The notes under the pieces are model-generated. The model searched no databases. It was given only the letters and a program-made list of their open reading frames with translations, and had not been told where the DNA came from. From positions 1-53,341 of the forward strand of contig CAYSLJ010000025.1 in NCBI GenBank assembly GCA_964431735.1: a stretch of DNA of 53,341 nt, read 5' to 3'. Source of the stretch: CALARM01 sp964431735 (GTDB lineage: Bacteria; Vulcanimicrobiota; SpSt-956; JAKJGF01). Both the position numbers and the translations under genes were made by a program. Shown piece after piece: positions 52,297 to 53,341 of this stretch (position 1 is its first letter; every line of letters begins with the position of its first letter).

Positions 52297-52399
52297 TTAC
52301 TGACCTGAGCATAAGCATGTAATAACAGTCTTCCTCCCGTCACGCGTCACGCGTTACGCGTCACGAGATCAGATATTTATTATTTATGCTTACCTCAAT
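52297..52399. repeat. TTACTGACC palindromic element, family P4 copy 5
   Basis: TTACTGACCTGAGCATAAGC ... CTCCCGTCACGCGTCACGCG ... TTATTTATGCTTACCTCAAT. It is the main content of the 354-base gap upstream of the response regulator gene. Confidence 0.83.
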
Positions 52400-52428
52400 A
52401 CTCTCTATTGACTAAATTCGTTTTAAAC

Positions 52429-52470
52429 GTTAAAATTCCTTGTAAATATGTTATTGACGTCAATTTTAAC
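52429..52470. promoter_or_regulatory. nested palindromes, possible operator
   Basis: ATTGACGTCAAT (52453-52464) is a perfect 12-base palindrome, and GTTAAAATT (52429-52437) pairs with AATTTTAAC (52462-52470) around it. It lies about 85 bases before the response regulator ATG. No matching promoter is clear. Confidence 0.35.
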
Positions 52471-52553
52471 ATGGTGATTGGTAGTCGTGGTTTTCTGTCA
52501 TTCCTTTCAGAATACCCTTCATAGAACATGTGAAACAATAAAGGTATAATAGA

Positions 52554-53341
52554 ATGAATAACAGTAATATTCTTATAGCAGATGATGATGAACATATTTT
52601 AAATATGTACAGGCAAATATTTACCTGTGAAAATTTTTCCATTAAAACTTTTGACGACGGCATATACCTTCTGGAATATTTTCACCGTGAATATAAATCC
52701 GGAAACAGAATTCCCCTCTGTATACTGGACATGAGAATGAATATTCTTGACGGAATGGAAACTGTCATGGCTTTAAGAGAAATTGATAAAGATGTAATAA
52801 TTATTATTGTTACTGCCTATCCAGAAGATTTATCCATTGACTTTATAAAAGAAGAGATAAAAAATGATATTTACTACATAAAAAAACCTTTCGAACAGAA
52901 AGAAATTTACTGTCTTGTCTTTTCACTCCTCGATAACTGGAATAAAAATCAGGCGATTAAAAAGTATACACTGGAATTGAAAGAGATTGAAGCCCGTTAC
53001 AGATTGCTGGATGAACATATAATAGATGTTATATGGACATGTGATCTGAATATGAAATTTACTTACCTGAGTTCATCTGTAAAAAAACTGCTTGGTTATA
53101 CGCCGGAAGAAACAATTGCTATTGCTCCTTTACAAACTGTAATGCCCGAATCTCTTGAACTGGTGAAAAAAATATTTCACGAAGAAATGGAAAAAGAATA
53201 TATGTGTCCCGGAAGCTCAGGCGCACGTATTATGGAAGTAGAGCAGATTCGTAAAGACGGTTCTACTGTGTGGACAGAGGTTATGGCTGTAATTGTAAAA
53301 GATAAAAATGGTTTACCTTCCTGTGTAACAGGTACGACTAG
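52554..53341 (+). CDS. response regulator with PAS domain, truncated by the window edge
   Basis: The first 262 residues of a protein that continues past the end. Residues 5-125 are a receiver domain: acidic Asp10-12 (ADDDEH), phospho-acceptor Asp59 (CILDMRM), Thr87 (TAYP) and Lys111 (KKPFE) are all present. A short coiled linker (128-138) leads to a PAS domain from about residue 140 (RYRLLDEHIIDVIWTCDLN, YLSSSVKKLLGYTPEE) with VWTEVMAVIV at the end. A histidine kinase, GGDEF or further PAS domain could follow. ATG 52554 has AAAGG about nine bases upstream. Confidence 0.85.
   Translation, partial: MNNSNILIADDDEHILNMYRQIFTCENFSIKTFDDGIYLLEYFHREYKSGNRIPLCILDMRMNILDGMETVMALREIDKDVIIIIVTAYPEDLSIDFIKEEIKNDIYYIKKPFEQKEIYCLVFSLLDNWNKNQAIKKYTLELKEIEARYRLLDEHIIDVIWTCDLNMKFTYLSSSVKKLLGYTPEETIAIAPLQTVMPESLELVKKIFHEEMEKEYMCPGSSGARIMEVEQIRKDGSTVWTEVMAVIVKDKNGLPSCVTGTT

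Noticed and set aside
52395..52663. Two leftward frames of about 65 residues at the response regulator start
   Set aside because: They overlap the clear receiver-domain coding sequence on the plus strand and look like its antisense shadow.

Overview
The window is an AT-rich bacterial chromosome segment from an uncultured-looking lineage that I cannot place to species. Several gene orders match the arrangement known from Firmicutes and related Terrabacteria: cmk-ispH-DUF512-der-plsY, efp-accB-accC-nusB, ispA-dxs-tlyA-recN and ruvC-ruvA-ruvB. Genes that usually sit inside these runs in Bacillus or clostridia (xseA, xseB, argR) are absent. GTG and TTG starts are common, and in several genes a strong Shine-Dalgarno (SD) site decides a start downstream of the longest reading frame. 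Many secreted proteins, paired M16 peptidases and an O-antigen ligase-type gene suggest a complex envelope, but whether there is an outer membrane cannot be read from this DNA.

Layout. 1-5.1 kb: rpmB, a secreted redoxin/polysaccharide deacetylase fusion, a secreted AMMECR1 protein, a TMTC-like membrane/TPR protein and a TPR/peptidase-like secreted protein. 5.2-8.1 kb: tRNA-Gln(CTG), tRNA-Glu(CTC) and a pair of M16 peptidases. 8.3-13.2 kb: cmk, ispH, DUF512 radical SAM-type protein, der, plsY. 13.3-16.5 kb: efp, accB, accC, nusB. 16.8-22.2 kb: class A PBP, acylphosphatase, ispA, dxs. 22.6-28.9 kb: second TMTC-like protein, tlyA, recN, TPR protein. 28.9-38.1 kb: CDF transporter, a 1761-residue DUF2298/NHL giant, a DUF362 protein, a BrxC/BrxD-like ATPase. 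38.5-41 kb: small secreted protein, HIT protein, kinase-like/HEAT protein. 41.1-47 kb: rplM, rpsI, yebC, ruvC, ruvA, ruvB and a membrane alpha/beta hydrolase. 47.5-51.9 kb: O-antigen ligase, DegT aminotransferase, rfbB, rfbD. The right edge carries a truncated response regulator/PAS gene.

The most unusual feature is what fills the gaps. Almost every intergenic space holds degenerate tandem heptamers (CGTCACG/CGTTACG, AGTGAAA/AGTGAGT, GGTCACT, CTATCAG types). Many of these lie inside larger imperfect palindromes of about 100-200 bp that recur across the window. At least six such families can be separated. Two of them behave like small mobile elements: one copy sits in another element with an exact 8-bp direct repeat and an empty-site relative elsewhere in the window; another group is bounded on both sides by CTTAG and concatenates by sharing that pentamer. 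The repeats reach into genes, where they supply stop codons, SD sites, signal-peptide coding sequence or C-terminal residues. No transposase is present here, so any mobilising enzyme must be elsewhere.

Among the proteins, the points that stand out are: a biotin carboxyl carrier protein whose biotin-accepting lysine is asparagine; a kinase-like protein lacking the DFG aspartate; a solitary BrxC/BrxD-like ATPase with a cysteine cluster; and the DUF2298/NHL fusion.
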